A stretch of DNA of 64,000 nucleotides from Prorocentrum cordatum (lineage: Eukaryota; Sar; Dinophyceae; Prorocentrales; Prorocentraceae), in the NCBI GenBank assembly GCA_963575745.1, contig CAUYUJ010000763.1, forward strand, positions 37,536 through 101,535, given 5' to 3'. Positions 19,640-29,834 of this stretch are shown here, piece after piece (position 1 is the first letter of the stretch; each line of letters begins with the position of its first letter). The translations under genes were made by a program, and so were the position numbers. The notes under the pieces are model-generated. The model did not search any database. It was not told the DNA's origin and worked only from the letters and a program-made list of their open reading frames with translations.

Positions 19640-20225
19640 CGAGGAGGAAAAGGACCAGGAGGAAGAGGATGAGAAGAGAAGGATCGGGAGAGACAGAGGA
19701 CGGAGGCAGAGATGGGGATGAAGATGAGGAGGACAAAAAGGAGGAGGAGGAGGAGGAGGAGGAAGAGGAGGAAGGAAGGATGAGGAGGAGGACAAGTTTG
19801 AGGAAGAGGCGGACACGGAGGAGGAGGGCGGATAGAAATAAGGAGGCCGAGGACGAGGATGAAAGCGTAACCCGTACTGAGCGGGTGCTCCGTCCCTCTT
19901 TCTTTCCCAATTTTCCCACAAAAGAAAGCGAGGAGGTTTCGAAAAGGCCCCCAACCCAGCCCAAACTGCCTGTTCCCGGACAGCCTTCCTTGAACATGTT
20001 TGTCGTCGCCATTCGGAGCTTGAGGATGATGAGGAGGAGGCTGATGATGAGGATGAGGAGGAGAAGGAGTAGGAGGAGGACGAGGAGAAGGAAGAGGATG
20101 AGGACGAGGAGTGGGAAGGAAAGGTGCGAAGGCAGAGGATAAGGATGAGGGTACCGAGGAGGAGGAGGAGGAGGAGGAGGAGGAGGAGGAGGAGGAGGGG
20201 GAGAAGGAGGAGGAGGAGGAGACAA
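19640..20225. repeat. (GGA)n-rich tract
   Basis: GAGGA and AGGATGAGG units with pure (GGA)n at 19740-19770 and 20157-20222. The segment 19860-20010 inside is unique. Confidence 0.85.
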
Positions 20226-20690
20226 ACGTGGGAGGCAAGATGAGTCCCTACTCCTCCGCTGATCAAGCCCTCGCCTCGTTTTTCGTTCCCTCCCTTTTCG
20301 CCTCTCATGTAGTCTTGTTTCCTTCCTTCCCTACTTCTCTCCCTCCCCGTTCCTTCTCTGGATCCCTCCCTCCCTCCACCCCTCACGCGACGCCACCGAC
20401 GATGCCGACGCAGCTGACGCCGTCGAACAAGACTGCACTGTCGCTTCGCGCCATGCACCTACGTCACTGAAATTTGGGATGCAGGCGGAAGGGCAGGAAG
20501 GTACAACTTAAACGTTAGCGAAAGCTATTTGTTGTGTTTTCCGACGTCGCCGCGATAGTCATGTTATCCGCAATCCGTCCCTCATGGTTCTTCGTCCTCT
20601 TCTTCATTATTGCCCTATCCTGCGACTTCGTCCCCATACTCCTTAGCTCTTTTTGAAGAAGTTCCTCCTTGGAGAACCTTTTGGAGGGTT
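20226..20690. other. No feature recognised
   Basis: CT-rich then mixed sequence without a supported frame. Confidence 0.35.
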
Positions 20691-21130
20691 CAAGTTTGTA
20701 AGGGATTCTTGGGGCCTTCTGGAGGCCTCCTGGGCGCCTCCTGGGGGTCTTAGGGGGCTTCCTGGGGCCACCCTGGATCCAACCGTGGTCTCCCTGAACG
20801 ACCCGGTCACAATTCGGAATAGTTCGGTGGGCGTCCTGGGGCCATTTTAGGCCGTCATGGAGCCCCAGTCGGGCCGTTCTGGGACCTTGTTGGGTTGTCT
20901 TGGCGTTCTATTGGACTGCCTGGACGCCCTTCTGTGTAGTCTTTTGGCGAGTTTCTGGCCTCGCGGGCGGTCTCTGACTCCAGGAAAACGGAAGAGCAGA
21001 GAATTCCCAAAGTCATGTATAAATGTATGTTTCGACAGCGTTTTGGGGGTCCTCTTTGGGTCGTCTTCGGGCGTCTGGTTGGTATCCGGGGCCTCTTGGG
21101 GCTCTTGCGGGGCCGTTCGGCCGCCCTCCT
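20690..21130. repeat. TTGGGG(C)CTTCTTGG-type degenerate minisatellite
   Basis: Units such as CTTGGGGCCTTCTGGAGGCC and GGGGTCTTAGGGGGCTTCCT recur loosely. Confidence 0.5.
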
Positions 21131-21286
21131 GACCGGTTCGGACCCGTTGCCTGAGCCAAACAGGGGCGCCCACGCCCAGGAGCCCCACGAAGTCTGGGGG
21201 ACCTTTTGCAGGGCGTCCAGGTGGCCCCCAGGGCCAGTGATATGGGGTGTCCCGTCCTGGGGAGGGGATTTCCCCTCCCCCACCCT

Positions 21287-21452
21287 AGATTTCCGTCCGG
21301 CCTGTCCCTCAACAGAAGGAATATGCAAAAATAGTAAAAGAATAGTTTGGGGTTGATTTTTAGAGTATTTGTTGCCGGCTTGAGTATCTTTGAGGTATTT
21401 TTGATTCTTCGCCCCAAATCCCCCTGTAGGAGGACATGCCCTACCTGACCCT
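21287..21452 (+). mobile_element. IR-B copy 1
   Basis: Left end TCCGGCCTGTCCCTCAACAG, right end CCCCTGTAGGAGGACATGCC then CTACCTG. The A/T-rich interior has AAAAATAGT and ATTTTTGATTCTTCG. The flanks ACCCTAGA and ACCCTGGA look like a decayed target duplication. Confidence 0.8.
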
Positions 21453-21719
21453 GGACGGTAGAAATGTAGAAAGGGAAGCATGTGTATCATATCATATGGA
21501 AGGGAAATCCCGGGGAGGCTTGTCCAAGGGGATTGTTCAGGAGGGTTGTCCGGATTCCCGCGGGGCTGTCCAAGGGGTTATCTGGGGTATAGGGCCTCCT
21601 GTCGTCATGAAGCAGCGTGGGTCATCCGCGGTGTCCAGGGGGGGCTGTCCGTGATTTTTTTCGGGGATTGGATGATTCTTCCATTGAGCATAGCATGTAT
21701 ATTATATGCATGTGTCTGT

Positions 21720-21765
21720 CTATGTGTGTATATATATATATATATGTATATATGTGCGCTTGCAC
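21720..21765. repeat. (TA)n / GTATATAT microsatellite
   Basis: Short TA-rich tract in otherwise GC-rich DNA. Confidence 0.85.
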
Positions 21766-21974
21766 AAACAATTCCCTTGCCTTGGCCCCTGGCTCAACGC
21801 ATCCCTCGGGCCAAGGGCTAAGCCATGACCGAGCTCCTTTCTGCTCCGGCCGGCCTGGCAGGCCCGGCCCGGCACCACAGCGCATCCGCGTCGAGCCGCC
21901 TGGTCGCCTGGAGCGCCTGTCTGAGCCCCCCCCCACCAAAGCAGGGAGATCATATACTCAGACGAGGAAAAGGC

Positions 21975-22130
21975 ACCCATCACCCATACCTCTACCCTTC
22001 CCTCGTTTTCCCCCTTTGGGGCCTCCTCGGAAGCCCTCGTCGCCACCGCTGGATTCGCCTCGAAATCCTAGTCAGAACGCACCCCGGGAGAGGTCTGGGG
22101 AGTAGCGGTATCGGTACCTCTTGATTTCCC
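21975..22130 (+). repeat. Dispersed repeat with the unoccupied IR-B target site
   Basis: CGCACCCCGGGAGAGGTCTG then GGGAGTAGCGGTATCGGTAC matches both flanks of IR-B copy 5 (45240-45274 and 45435-45470) as one continuous sequence. The segment 22020-22060 also resembles 33910-33960. Confidence 0.75.
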
Positions 22131-22374
22131 ATATACACGCGCATACTGGAGAGCCAGGCGGGAGAAGAATCATTGTCCCAGAGATGTCGATGTGAGGATG
22201 CCTGGATCGCCTGAGGCGTCCTCCCCAGAAGAGCTGCGATAGGAGTTCTGGAGGGGATAACAGAGTCCAGCCTCCCCGCCTACTGTTTCAATTTGAAACC
22301 ACATCCAATCCCGTGGATGCAGTGATACAAGGGGAAGGGGTCTGGGGGCTTTATTATGTTGGTGTCGCGGTTAC

Positions 22375-22525
22375 TCCTCCTCCTCCTTCTCCTCTTCCTC
22401 TTTCCTCATCCTCCTCATCCTCCTTCTCCTCCTTATCCTCCTCGTCCTCGTTCTCATCCTCGGCCTCATCCTCATCCCCATCCTCCCTCTCCTCACACGC
22501 GTGTGTGTGTGTGTGTGTGTGTTGC
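22375..22525. repeat. CT-rich tract ending in (GT)n
   Basis: TCC/TCATCC units to about 22490, then ACGCGTGTGTGTGTGTG. Confidence 0.85.
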
Positions 22526-22572
22526 TTGCTCTGTGCTCCGCTCCTTGGCCCGCGCCCCGCGGCCGCGCGCGC

Positions 22573-22670
22573 AGCTGCACCCCTCGCCGCTGCCGGGCTT
22601 CGGCGCCCTGGCGGGCCAGACTGCCGTGCGCTCCGTGGCCGCCGGCGTCTCCCACACGATATCCGAGAGC
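22573..22670 (+). CDS. Possible exon with an RCC1-type repeat fragment
   Basis: After an acceptor-like GCGCGCGCAG the frame reads LHPSPLPGFGALAGQTAV then RSVAAGVSHTISESG. The pattern L-G...V..VAAG..HT is that of one RCC1 propeller blade. It is an isolated ~30-residue piece between two (TCC)n tracts with no second blade nearby. It may be an exon of a gene with very long repetitive introns, a pseudo-exon, or chance. Confidence 0.35.
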
Positions 22671-22704
22671 GGCCGCCGCCCGTCCCACGGCAGGCCAAGT
22701 CGCC

Positions 22705-23015
22705 CCCTCCTCCTCCTCCTCCTCCTCCTCCTCCTCCTCCTCCTCCTCCTCCTCCTCCACCCACCTCCCTCCTCCTCCTCCTCCTCCTCTTCCTCCTCCT
22801 CCTCCTCCTCCTCCTCCTCCTCCTCCTCCTCCTCCACTCCCTCCCCCTCCTCCTCCTCCTCCTCTCTCCTCCTCCTCCTCCTCCTCCTCCTCCTCCTCCT
22901 CTTCCACCTCCTCCTCCTCCTCCTCCCCCTCCTCCTCCTCCTCCTCCTCCTCCTTCTCCTTCTCCTCGTCCTCCTCATCCTCCTCCTCCTCCTCCTCCTC
23001 ATCCTCCTCCTCGGG
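22705..23015. repeat. (TCC)n microsatellite, ~310 bp
   Basis: Long TCC run with CCACC and TTC interruptions. Confidence 0.95.
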
Positions 23016-23057
23016 TCGCCTACGGCCCACGGGGAAACCGTGCACTCAAGAGACAGG

Positions 23058-23275
23058 GGTCAATGCAAACGGGGGTCAGCCAGAGCGCCAGATCTTGCAG
23101 GATCCTGCAGGGCCAGGGTCGCATTGACCCGGGTTAGGGTGCAGGATCCTGCAGGATCTTGCGGGTTCCTTCGCATTGACCCGGGATTGGGTGCAGGATC
23201 TTATAGGATTCTGCAAGGCCTGACTGATCCGGGTTTGGATTGACCCGTATCAGAAGATCTCCAAATTCAAGCAGT
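23058..23275 (+). repeat. IR-K copy 2
   Basis: TGCAAACGGGGGTCAGCCAG start, GCAGGATCCTGCAGGATCTT middle and GACCCGTATCAGAAGATCTC end. Confidence 0.8.
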
Positions 23276-23843
23276 GGCGACGCGTCATCGCTTCCCTATA
23301 TCGGGTATAGCCAGGAATCCAGATAAGAGGACCCGGCTAGTAGTAGAGCCCTGGAGCCCTTAAATGGTCCAGGATCACTCAACCAGGTCTGCCGTAGTTG
23401 GTGTTTTTCGGGTGACGGCAGTTCCAGTTAGTGGAACGGGGCGGGGGGGGGCCTCCCAGAGTACAAATCACCTATACCAGGTCGCACTAAACTCAGTTCC
23501 GCCTACGCCCGATGAAGAGCCTTTTGAGGTCTGCACGACATGTGCTTTGCACCAGGCGTCAGTTCTCAGAACCTTGTTTTCGTTCTGAGAATATCGGGGG
23601 GGGGGTGAAGAACATGTCGTGGTAGGCATACAGGAATGCCCTGACGGTCGGTCCCTGCTCAAAGGATCGGATCATTTTTTCAAGCCGGGCGTTTTCGTTA
23701 TCTTTTTCGGGCCCCTGGATCCTCACAGATCGATCTGGCTCGGAAAATGACGCAGAAAGGTGGGGTCTATGTTTTGTTAGCGATGTTATGAGTTTCCAGC
23801 CACGTCGACGTAGCTGGCAAATTAGAACCTCGTAACCCAGGGA
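23276..23843. other. No feature recognised
   Basis: Unique sequence. GACGGTCGGTCCCTGCTCAA at 23642 also occurs near 60021. Confidence 0.35.
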
Positions 23844-24032
23844 ATGCAATCGGGGGACAGCCAGAGCGCCGCATCTTGCAGTATCATGCAACGCCTTTGC
23901 TGCACTGACCCTGGTCAGCGCGCAGGATCCCGCAGGAGCCTGCGGGATCTTGTAGGATCCCGCAAAGGCCGTCTGACCCTGGTTTGGGTTGACCCGGGCC
24001 AGGGTGGTAACTTGGCATCGCTCGGACGTGTG
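23844..24032 (+). repeat. IR-K copy 3
   Basis: TGCAATCGGGGGACAGCCAG start; GATCCCGCAGGAGCCTGCGG middle. The downstream CTCGGACGTGTGCA also occurs at about 59904. Confidence 0.75.
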
Positions 24033-24272
24033 CATTTTTCCGTCGGCGAGGACCATCGGGGACCATCCTGCGAAAAAAACGCGCACGAAACCGAAAAACA
24101 GCACAGGGAATGGTCGTCCGAGCCATGGCGAGGTAAGGGGGGGGGGCCTGAAGGGGGGGTGAAGAAAGAGGTCCTGAAGGGGCCACATGGGCTCATCCTG
24201 GGCCGCTGCTGGCTCCAAAAAAGGGACCCTCAACGGGCCCCTCGAGAGCTCATTTCTTCACCCCCCCACTAG

Positions 24273-24464
24273 GGTTATGTCGGGCCTGTCCCCCTACAGG
24301 GAGATTTTATACGAAAAATAAAAAATACCCCCAAAATAGTCCAAACATAGTATGGGATTATTTTTTGACTATTTTTCGACCTTTTTTTAGGCATTTTCAG
24401 GGTATGTTTTATTTTTCGTCGAAAATTCCCCCTGTATGGGGGACACGCCCGACATAACACCAGG
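24273..24464 (+). mobile_element. IR-B copy 2 (~190 bp, long arms)
   Basis: The left arm GTTATGTCGGGCCTGTCCCC then CTACAGGGAGATTTTATACG is mirrored at the right by CCCCTGTATGGGGGACACGC then CCGACATAAC. The interior is A/T-rich with TTTTTCGTCGAAAATT. Flanks CCACTAGGGT and ACACCAGGGT fit a 10-bp target duplication with two mismatches. Confidence 0.85.
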
Positions 24465-24501
24465 GTCACCCCCCTCTACCACCCGCCCGAGACAGGGGGG
24501 C

Positions 24502-24712
24502 CCATGCAAACGGGGGTCGGCCAGAGCGCCGCCTCCTGCAGGATCCTGCAGAGCTGGGGTGGCACCCGCCCGGGTCGGCGCGCAGGATCCCGCAGGATCC
24601 TGCCGCAGGATCCTGCACGATCTCGAAGAATCCTGCAACGCTCACCGACCAGGGTTTGGACTGACCCAGGTCAGCAGGTCCCCGAGGATCGAGGATCATC
24701 TTGGGGCGGGTG
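24502..24712 (+). repeat. IR-K copy 4
   Basis: TGCAAACGGGGGTCGGCCAG start; CGCAGGATCCTGCCGCAGGA middle; GACCCAGGTCAGCAGGTCCC end. Confidence 0.8.
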
Positions 24713-24775
24713 TCAACGGTGGGGGAACTGATGGGGGGTGCAGAGTGGCGACCTGAAACAGCTCCTTTACATCCC

Positions 24776-25190
24776 CAGGCCGACAGTGTTTTCCTCGTGG
24801 ACTAAACGTATGAGAACATCAATGGATCCAATTGGATCCCTTTTCGGGTGTGGGAGAGTTTCGTGGATTCTATTTCTGTGCTGCGCGGATCCAATTTCCT
24901 GTGTGTGAAAAACGATGGATCCATTTATTTTCCTGGAATACATACATAATAAATAAACATCCGGGACCCAGGGGAAATGAAATCCGCGGAGCACCGCAAG
25001 TGAAGCATCGTGCTATCCCCGGAGCTGTGAATCTGCAGACGAATGATATGATTCTACGGGGGAGGGGGTCTTCCCAGGATGAAGAGGGGAAGGATGAGGG
25101 AAGAGGCAAGAGGAGGTGGGAGGAGAACAGAGGGGATCGGCGCGTCGCTTCCGACATGTGGGGCTCAAGAGGAAAATCTTTCGGCCTGCG
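24776..25190 (+). mobile_element. IR-G copy 1 (~415 bp)
   Basis: Ends CAGGCCGACAG and CTTTCGGCCTG form a short terminal inverted repeat. Contains GGATCCAATTGGATCCC, a small TA-rich core (ATACATACATAATAAATAAA), CATCCGGGACCCAGGGGAAA and CGGCGCGTCGCTTCCGACAT. Two further copies at 54892 and 55632 are very similar outside the core. Confidence 0.85.
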
Positions 25191-25199
25191 TAAGTATGG

Positions 25200-25690
25200 A
25201 GCCAATAGGGATCCAAAAGGGGCCCTGAAGGGCTCCTTTAGGGCTCATACCTTCACCCGCCATTCACGTCACCCCCCATTACCGATCGTCCGAATGATGG
25301 TAAGACTCAAGACTGCGCACAGACAGCCCCGCAGGTTGTTCCGGATGGCGTCACCAGGCCTCTCGAGCAGCATGTGGCGGTCTCAACTTCTTGGCGCCGC
25401 CTCCGGCTGCGCCCATGGGGCGGTCAGCGCCCCAGGGTTGGGGTGTTGCCACCGCGCTGGACTACTCGTGGGAGTTGCTAAGGCCAGCCGGGACAGCCTT
25501 GGAAAGCTGTCTATGCGCAACCCGAAGCCTTCTCGATCAAGGACCCTCGTTTTCGAGGGTCGGGGATCCAGGATCGAGGATGGGGAGGAAGGGTTCGCTG
25601 GGCATCAGAGGTTTTCTCGCCTCGAGGGTGCCTTCCAGCAGGCTGCGCCTCGTCGAGGGCATTCGTGGGGCGCCTGCATCGTCCCGAACG
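25200..25690. other. No gene accepted
   Basis: A + frame crosses this stretch from the IR-G copy into (GGA)n. Its composition gives no support. Confidence 0.4.
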
Positions 25691-26110
25691 GCCAGAGGAG
25701 CAGGAGGAGAAGGAGGAGGAGGAGGAGGAGGAGGAGGAGGAGGAGGGAGAGGAGGAGAGGGAGGAGGAGGAGGAGGAGGAGGAGGAGGAGGCCAGAGTTA
25801 TGACCTGAGAGCCACCAGGCGCCGAGGGGGGGGAGATCCGGGAGGGTCGAGAATCGGAGGGGGTCGTGGATCGAGGAGGGGTTCGAGGAGAGTCGATGAT
25901 CGGGCAAGATCGAGGAGGGGGTCGAAGAGTTCGGAGAAGAACACAAAACACATAAACATAAACTTTGGGCGCTCCGCGCGGATTTCTCGGATCCGCGCTG
26001 GGAGCCCCCTGGCGGCGCCTCCAGCGCCGCCCCTGGCGCGTGGAGCGCGCGCCAGGGAGAGGGGCACAGCGCGGATCCAGAAATCCGCGCGAGGAGGATG
26101 AGGAGAAGGA
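25690..26110 (+). repeat. Arm 1 of a long inverted repeat, with IR-A copy 3 inside
   Basis: From (GGA)n through GAGTTATGACCTGAGAGCCA and ATCGGGCAAGATCGAGGAGG to the IR-A copy (25936-26096). The reverse complement lies at 29250-29580, about 3.1 kb away, at roughly 95% identity by eye. Confidence 0.85.
25936..26096 (+). mobile_element. IR-A copy 3
   Basis: GAAGAACACAAAACACATAA at left, GGCGCTCCGCGCGGATTTCT, core hairpin CTGGCGCGTGGAGCGCGCGC, then GCGGATCCAGAAATCCGCGC at right. The right outer end is missing; (GGA)n follows directly. Confidence 0.8.
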
Positions 26111-26237
26111 GGAGGAGGAGGAGGAGAGGAGGATGAGGAGACAGGAGAATGGGAGGAAGGAGGAAGAGGAGGACGAGGGAGGAGGAGGAGGAGGAGGATG
26201 AGAGGAGGGGGTGGAGGGGGATTGGGAGGGGGAGGGG
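26097..26237. repeat. (GGA)n-rich tract
   Basis: GGA/GAGGATGAGG units joining the two dispersed repeats on either side. Confidence 0.9.
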
Positions 26238-26400
26238 CAAGCTAGGTGCGCTCGCGTCATATCTGACGTCCTACCCCTCCCTCCCATCCCTTACCATGGC
26301 GCTGATTTTCTCTATCCGCGGACGCGTGTCGTAGCGGACTTGTGGCTCCGCGCGCGCGTGCGTAGTGGGTGGTGGTGCGCGTGCGTGCGTGCGTGCGTGC
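26238..26400 (-). repeat. Dispersed repeat, inverted partner of 14936-15099
   Basis: Starts CAAGCTAGGTGCGCTCGCGT and ends in GTGCGTGCGTGCGTGC at the gap. Three differences are seen over about 95 compared bases. Confidence 0.85.
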
Positions 26401-26500
26401 NNNNNNNNNNNNNNNNNNNNNNNNNNNNNNNNNNNNNNNNNNNNNNNNNNNNNNNNNNNNNNNNNNNNNNNNNNNNNNNNNNNNNNNNNNNNNNNNNNNN
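26401..26500. other. Assembly gap (100 N)
   Basis: One hundred N. By comparison with 14700-14935 the missing DNA is probably (GTG)n-like. Confidence 0.99.
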
Positions 26501-26720
26501 TTTCCCTCCTCCCTCCTCGCCCCCCCCTCTGTTCTTCCTTGTCTCTCGTACTCTCTCCCAGGTGGGCTCGAGAGGCTGCCCGACTGCATTGGAGGTCATC
26601 CGCACATGCACAAGCCTTCGGAGGCCCGCGCAGACTGTTGTTGGATCTGCTCGGCCCCCCTGTTGGCGTCCCCTTGGCCCCGGTGTCCGAGCCTCTGCTT
26701 CTATAGAAAGGGGAAAAACC

Positions 26721-26842
26721 AGGGGTCGACCTAAGCGGTGTTTTGTCGATTTCGTTGGCCGTTTTCGTTCCGCTTTCGCTTTGCAGCAAGGGCGGATCGA
26801 AAACAGAACGAAAGCGAAGAACACCGTTTAGGCCGATCCCTG
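26721..26842 (+). mobile_element. IR-E copy 1
   Basis: Left arm AGGGGTCGACCTAAGCGGTG then TTTTGTCG; right arm AAGAACACCGTTTAGGCCGA then TCCCTG. The centre has CGCTTTCGCTTTGCAGCAAG. Related copies lie at 51236 and 61407. Confidence 0.75.
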
Positions 26843-27004
26843 CCACTGATTCTATGGAGGAGAACAACTGCCCATCGCACGAGCCTTTTGAGGGCCTGGC
26901 CCCCTCGCGGCGCCTCCAGCGCCGCCCCTCGCTCGCTCTCCGCGCGCCACAGGTGGGGGGGGGGGGCCAGCGCCGGTCCAAAACAAATCCGCGCTGGCCC
27001 GCGC

Positions 27005-27346
27005 GCCAGTCCACGAAGCGACGACGACAGCGGCGAGGACGACGAAGAAAGGCGAGGACGACGAGAGCGACGAGAACGACAGGGACGAGGCCGAGGCCGA
27101 TGTCCAGGAGGGCGACGGCGACGGCGACGGCGAGGGCGGCGAGGACGGCGACGAGCACGACGAGGACGACAGAGAACGATGGGGGCGACGAGGACGATCC
27201 ATGACTAGGAGGAGGAGGAGGAGGAGGAGGAGGAGGAAGAGGAGGAGGAGGAGGACGACGACGACGACGGCGATCACGAGGGCGACGAGGACGATGAGGA
27301 CGCCAATGACGACGAGGACGACGACGAGGTCCAGGTCCAGGTCGAG

Positions 27347-27408
<62 letters not shown>

Positions 27409-27660
27409 CGACGGCGGCGGCGGCGAGGTCCGGCCCAACCCCGCTGCCGCCGTGGCCACGGGATGATGAGCCTCCAGATGAGTCCCCCGCCAAAGAAATC
27501 GAAGAAACTCGAACCCCAAACCTCGACGACGACCACGACGACGACGTCGTTGACGACGACGACGAGGACGACGACGAGGACGACAACGACCACGACGGCG
27601 ATGAGGACGAGGTCGAGGTCGAGGACGACGCCCGCTGGGACGATGCGGAGGTCCGGGCGT
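27005..27660. repeat. (GAC)n / (GGA)n microsatellite block
   Basis: GAC/ACG runs at 27010-27200, 27250-27420 and 27520-27640, with (GGA)n at 27208-27255. 27425-27520 is unique. Long open frames here are repeat-derived. Confidence 0.9.
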
Positions 27661-27721
27661 CAGCACCGCTGGGCACACGTCACCATCCGCTCTGGGAAGG
27701 CCTTGGCCCCGCTGTCCGACA

Positions 27722-27905
27722 TCTACACCTTAGGCGATGCTTAAGAAAACTTAAGTTTTCGGCCAGAGTCTCGATTATTCTTAACGTTTCAATGTAAATC
27801 TTAAGAGTTTAATAGAAACTGTAATAGAAATGTTGGGTTTTATTCAAGTTCTGAGACTATGAATTTCTTAACCCATGATTTCTTAAGCATTTCGCAGGGT
27901 GTACC
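27722..27905 (+). mobile_element. IR-F element (single copy), ends TACACCTTAGG
   Basis: TACACCTTAGGCGATGCTTA then AGAAA at the left is mirrored by TTTCTTAAGCATTTCGCAGG then GTGTA at the right. The interior is A/T-rich. No second copy was found in the window. Confidence 0.55.
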
Positions 27906-28606
27906 CCTGCAGGGGAGGTGCTTCAGACCGGAACTGAGACCTACTGAGCGACGCAAAGAATAACGGTTCGACGGCGTCGAAATTGGCGCGTGAGCTGCTC
28001 GCGTAACGTCGCGCGTGAGCGCCCTCGCCTCCAGCGTAGCGTGCCGCGCTGGCGGCCTGCGCAAGCCGCCGCGTGAGGTCGCTATGTCATCCCGCGTAAA
28101 GTTGTGCAAGGTCGCTAGCCACTTCACACAGAAGGTTCAGGGAACTCCGTGCGGATCTCCGATCGTCGTCCACGTCGTCCTCGTCGTCGTCGGGGATCGA
28201 GAATCGAGAATCTTTCAAGGGAGGAAACAACCACCCAGACCCCGACACTTGACGTTCACTGAACAGCCCTGCCCTGTTCGATTCCGTCCTTGGGGTGCGC
28301 TTACTGAACGGCTTCGCCTGTCAGGTTGCTTGCTATGGGGTTGGATTTCCTGCACTCCATAATCTTGGATCGTGGATCGGGCGGGCGGCAACGGGGTGAA
28401 TTGGACAGGGAGGAGGGAGGAGGGAGGCCGTGGTGGCCCCGCACGGGCACGCTCCGGCAGCCCCGCCGGGCTCGCCGCCGCAGCCGTCGGTGACGGGCGC
28501 TCGCCGTCGCCTGCCTCGGCCGTAGCCGCCCACCTCGGCCGTCGTCGCCCGCCTCAAGCGTCGACGTCGCCCTCGGCGTCCTCGTCGACCTCCACCACCT
28601 GGGGTC
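27906..28606. other. No gene accepted
   Basis: GC-rich sequence with (CGT)n fragments near 28166-28190. A long + frame is skewed to Ser, Pro and Arg and lacks a recognisable domain. Confidence 0.4.
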
Positions 28607-28717
28607 AGTCAAGTCGGGCGTGTCAGCCTGGTGGCGATGTTCCGTGCTCCTTTGACGACGCTCGATTTTTGTTGACGACTTGTTTTAGATCCCTGTGGGG
28701 GGACACGCCCGACCTAA
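28607..28717 (+). mobile_element. IR-B copy 8 (111 bp) with 10-bp target duplication
   Basis: Left AGTCAAGTCGGGCGTGTCAG, right CTGTGGGGGGACACGCCCGA then CCTAA. It is flanked exactly by ACCTGGGGTC at 28597-28606 and 28718-28727. Confidence 0.85.
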
Positions 28718-29109
28718 ACCTGGGGTCCTCGCCCTCGCCGTCGCCCTCGGCGTCCTCCCTGCCATCCTCGCCGCCGCCGTGGCCGGGGATCGAAGGGGGG
28801 CGGAGGCCGGGTATCGAGTCGAGTCGAGTCGAGGTCGAGGTCGTCGCCGTCGTCGATCGACGAGGCGAGGCCGCCGCAGCCCTCGATGGAGGATCGGGGC
28901 GCCCGCCGCCTCCCTGGCGCGCGCCGCCTCTGGGCGGGGCGCGCGCCGTCGGATTCACCACCATCTTCGGGGAGGTGTTCGCCGTCGGCCGCGCGGACAG
29001 CGGGAAGCTCGGCGGGGCGCGGGGCGTTGCGCTAGGGTCCGCTCGAACAGGGTGCGGCCGCCGTGCGGGCCACGGACTGGGCACTGGACTGGAGCTTTGT
29101 TTTCTCTTC

Positions 29110-29250
29110 CTTCCTCCCACTCCCCCTCCCCCTCCTCCTCCTCCTCCTCCTCCTCCTCCTCCTCCCCTCTTCCTCCTCCTCCTCCTCCTCCTCCTCCCCC
29201 TCCCCCTCCTCCTCTTCTCCTCCTCCTCCTCCTCCTCGTCCTCCTCGTCC
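29110..29250. repeat. (TCC)n microsatellite
   Basis: CTC/TCC run leading into the inverted-repeat arm. Confidence 0.9.
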
Positions 29251-29640
29251 TCCTCCTCCTCGCGCGGATTTCTGGATCCGCGCTGTGCCCCTCTCCCTGG
29301 CGCGCGCTCCACGCGCCAGGGGCGGCGCTGGAGGCGCCGCCAGGGGGCTCCCAGCGCGGATCCGAGAAATCCGCGTGGAGCGCCCCAAGTTTATGAATAT
29401 GTGTTTTTGTTATTCTCCGAACTCCTCGACCCCCTCCTCGATCCTGCCCGATCATCGACTCTCCTCGAACCCCTCCTCGATCCACGACCCCCTCCGATTC
29501 TCGACCCTCCCAGTCCTCACCCCCCTCGGCGCCTGGTGGCTCTCAGGTCATAACTCTGGCCTCCTCCTCCTCCTCCTCCTCCTCCTCCTCCTCCTCCTCC
29601 TCCTCCTCCTCCTCCTCCTCCTCCCCTTCCCTCCCCTCCT
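29250..29640 (-). repeat. Arm 2 of the long inverted repeat, with IR-A copy 4 inside
   Basis: The reverse complement of 25690-26110: IR-A at 29261-29417, then CGATCATCGACTCTCCTCGA and TGGCTCTCAGGTCATAACTC, then (TCC)n from 29560. Confidence 0.85.
29261..29417 (-). mobile_element. IR-A copy 4
   Basis: Mirror image of copy 3: CGCGCGGATTTCTGGATCCG at left and GGAGCGCCCCAAGTTTATGA at right. Confidence 0.8.
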
Positions 29641-29834
29641 CTCATGCAACGATGCCGGGGGCCGCGGGGGTCCCCCAACAGCCGGGGCCCAGACCTCCGA
29701 CGCGGTGAGGTTTGCCACTCGCGGCGTGGCTCCCTCCATTGCGGCTCATGGGGGCCAGTCTCGGGGCCAGGGACCATCAGACGTTGATCAGGGAGGAAGG
29801 CTGGGTACGTAAGCGGAAAAGGGAGGGGGAGTGA

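Noticed and set aside
28372-29553. 393-codon frame
   Set aside because: Crosses an IR-B element, (TCC)n and an inverted-repeat arm; Ser/Pro composition follows from the repeats.
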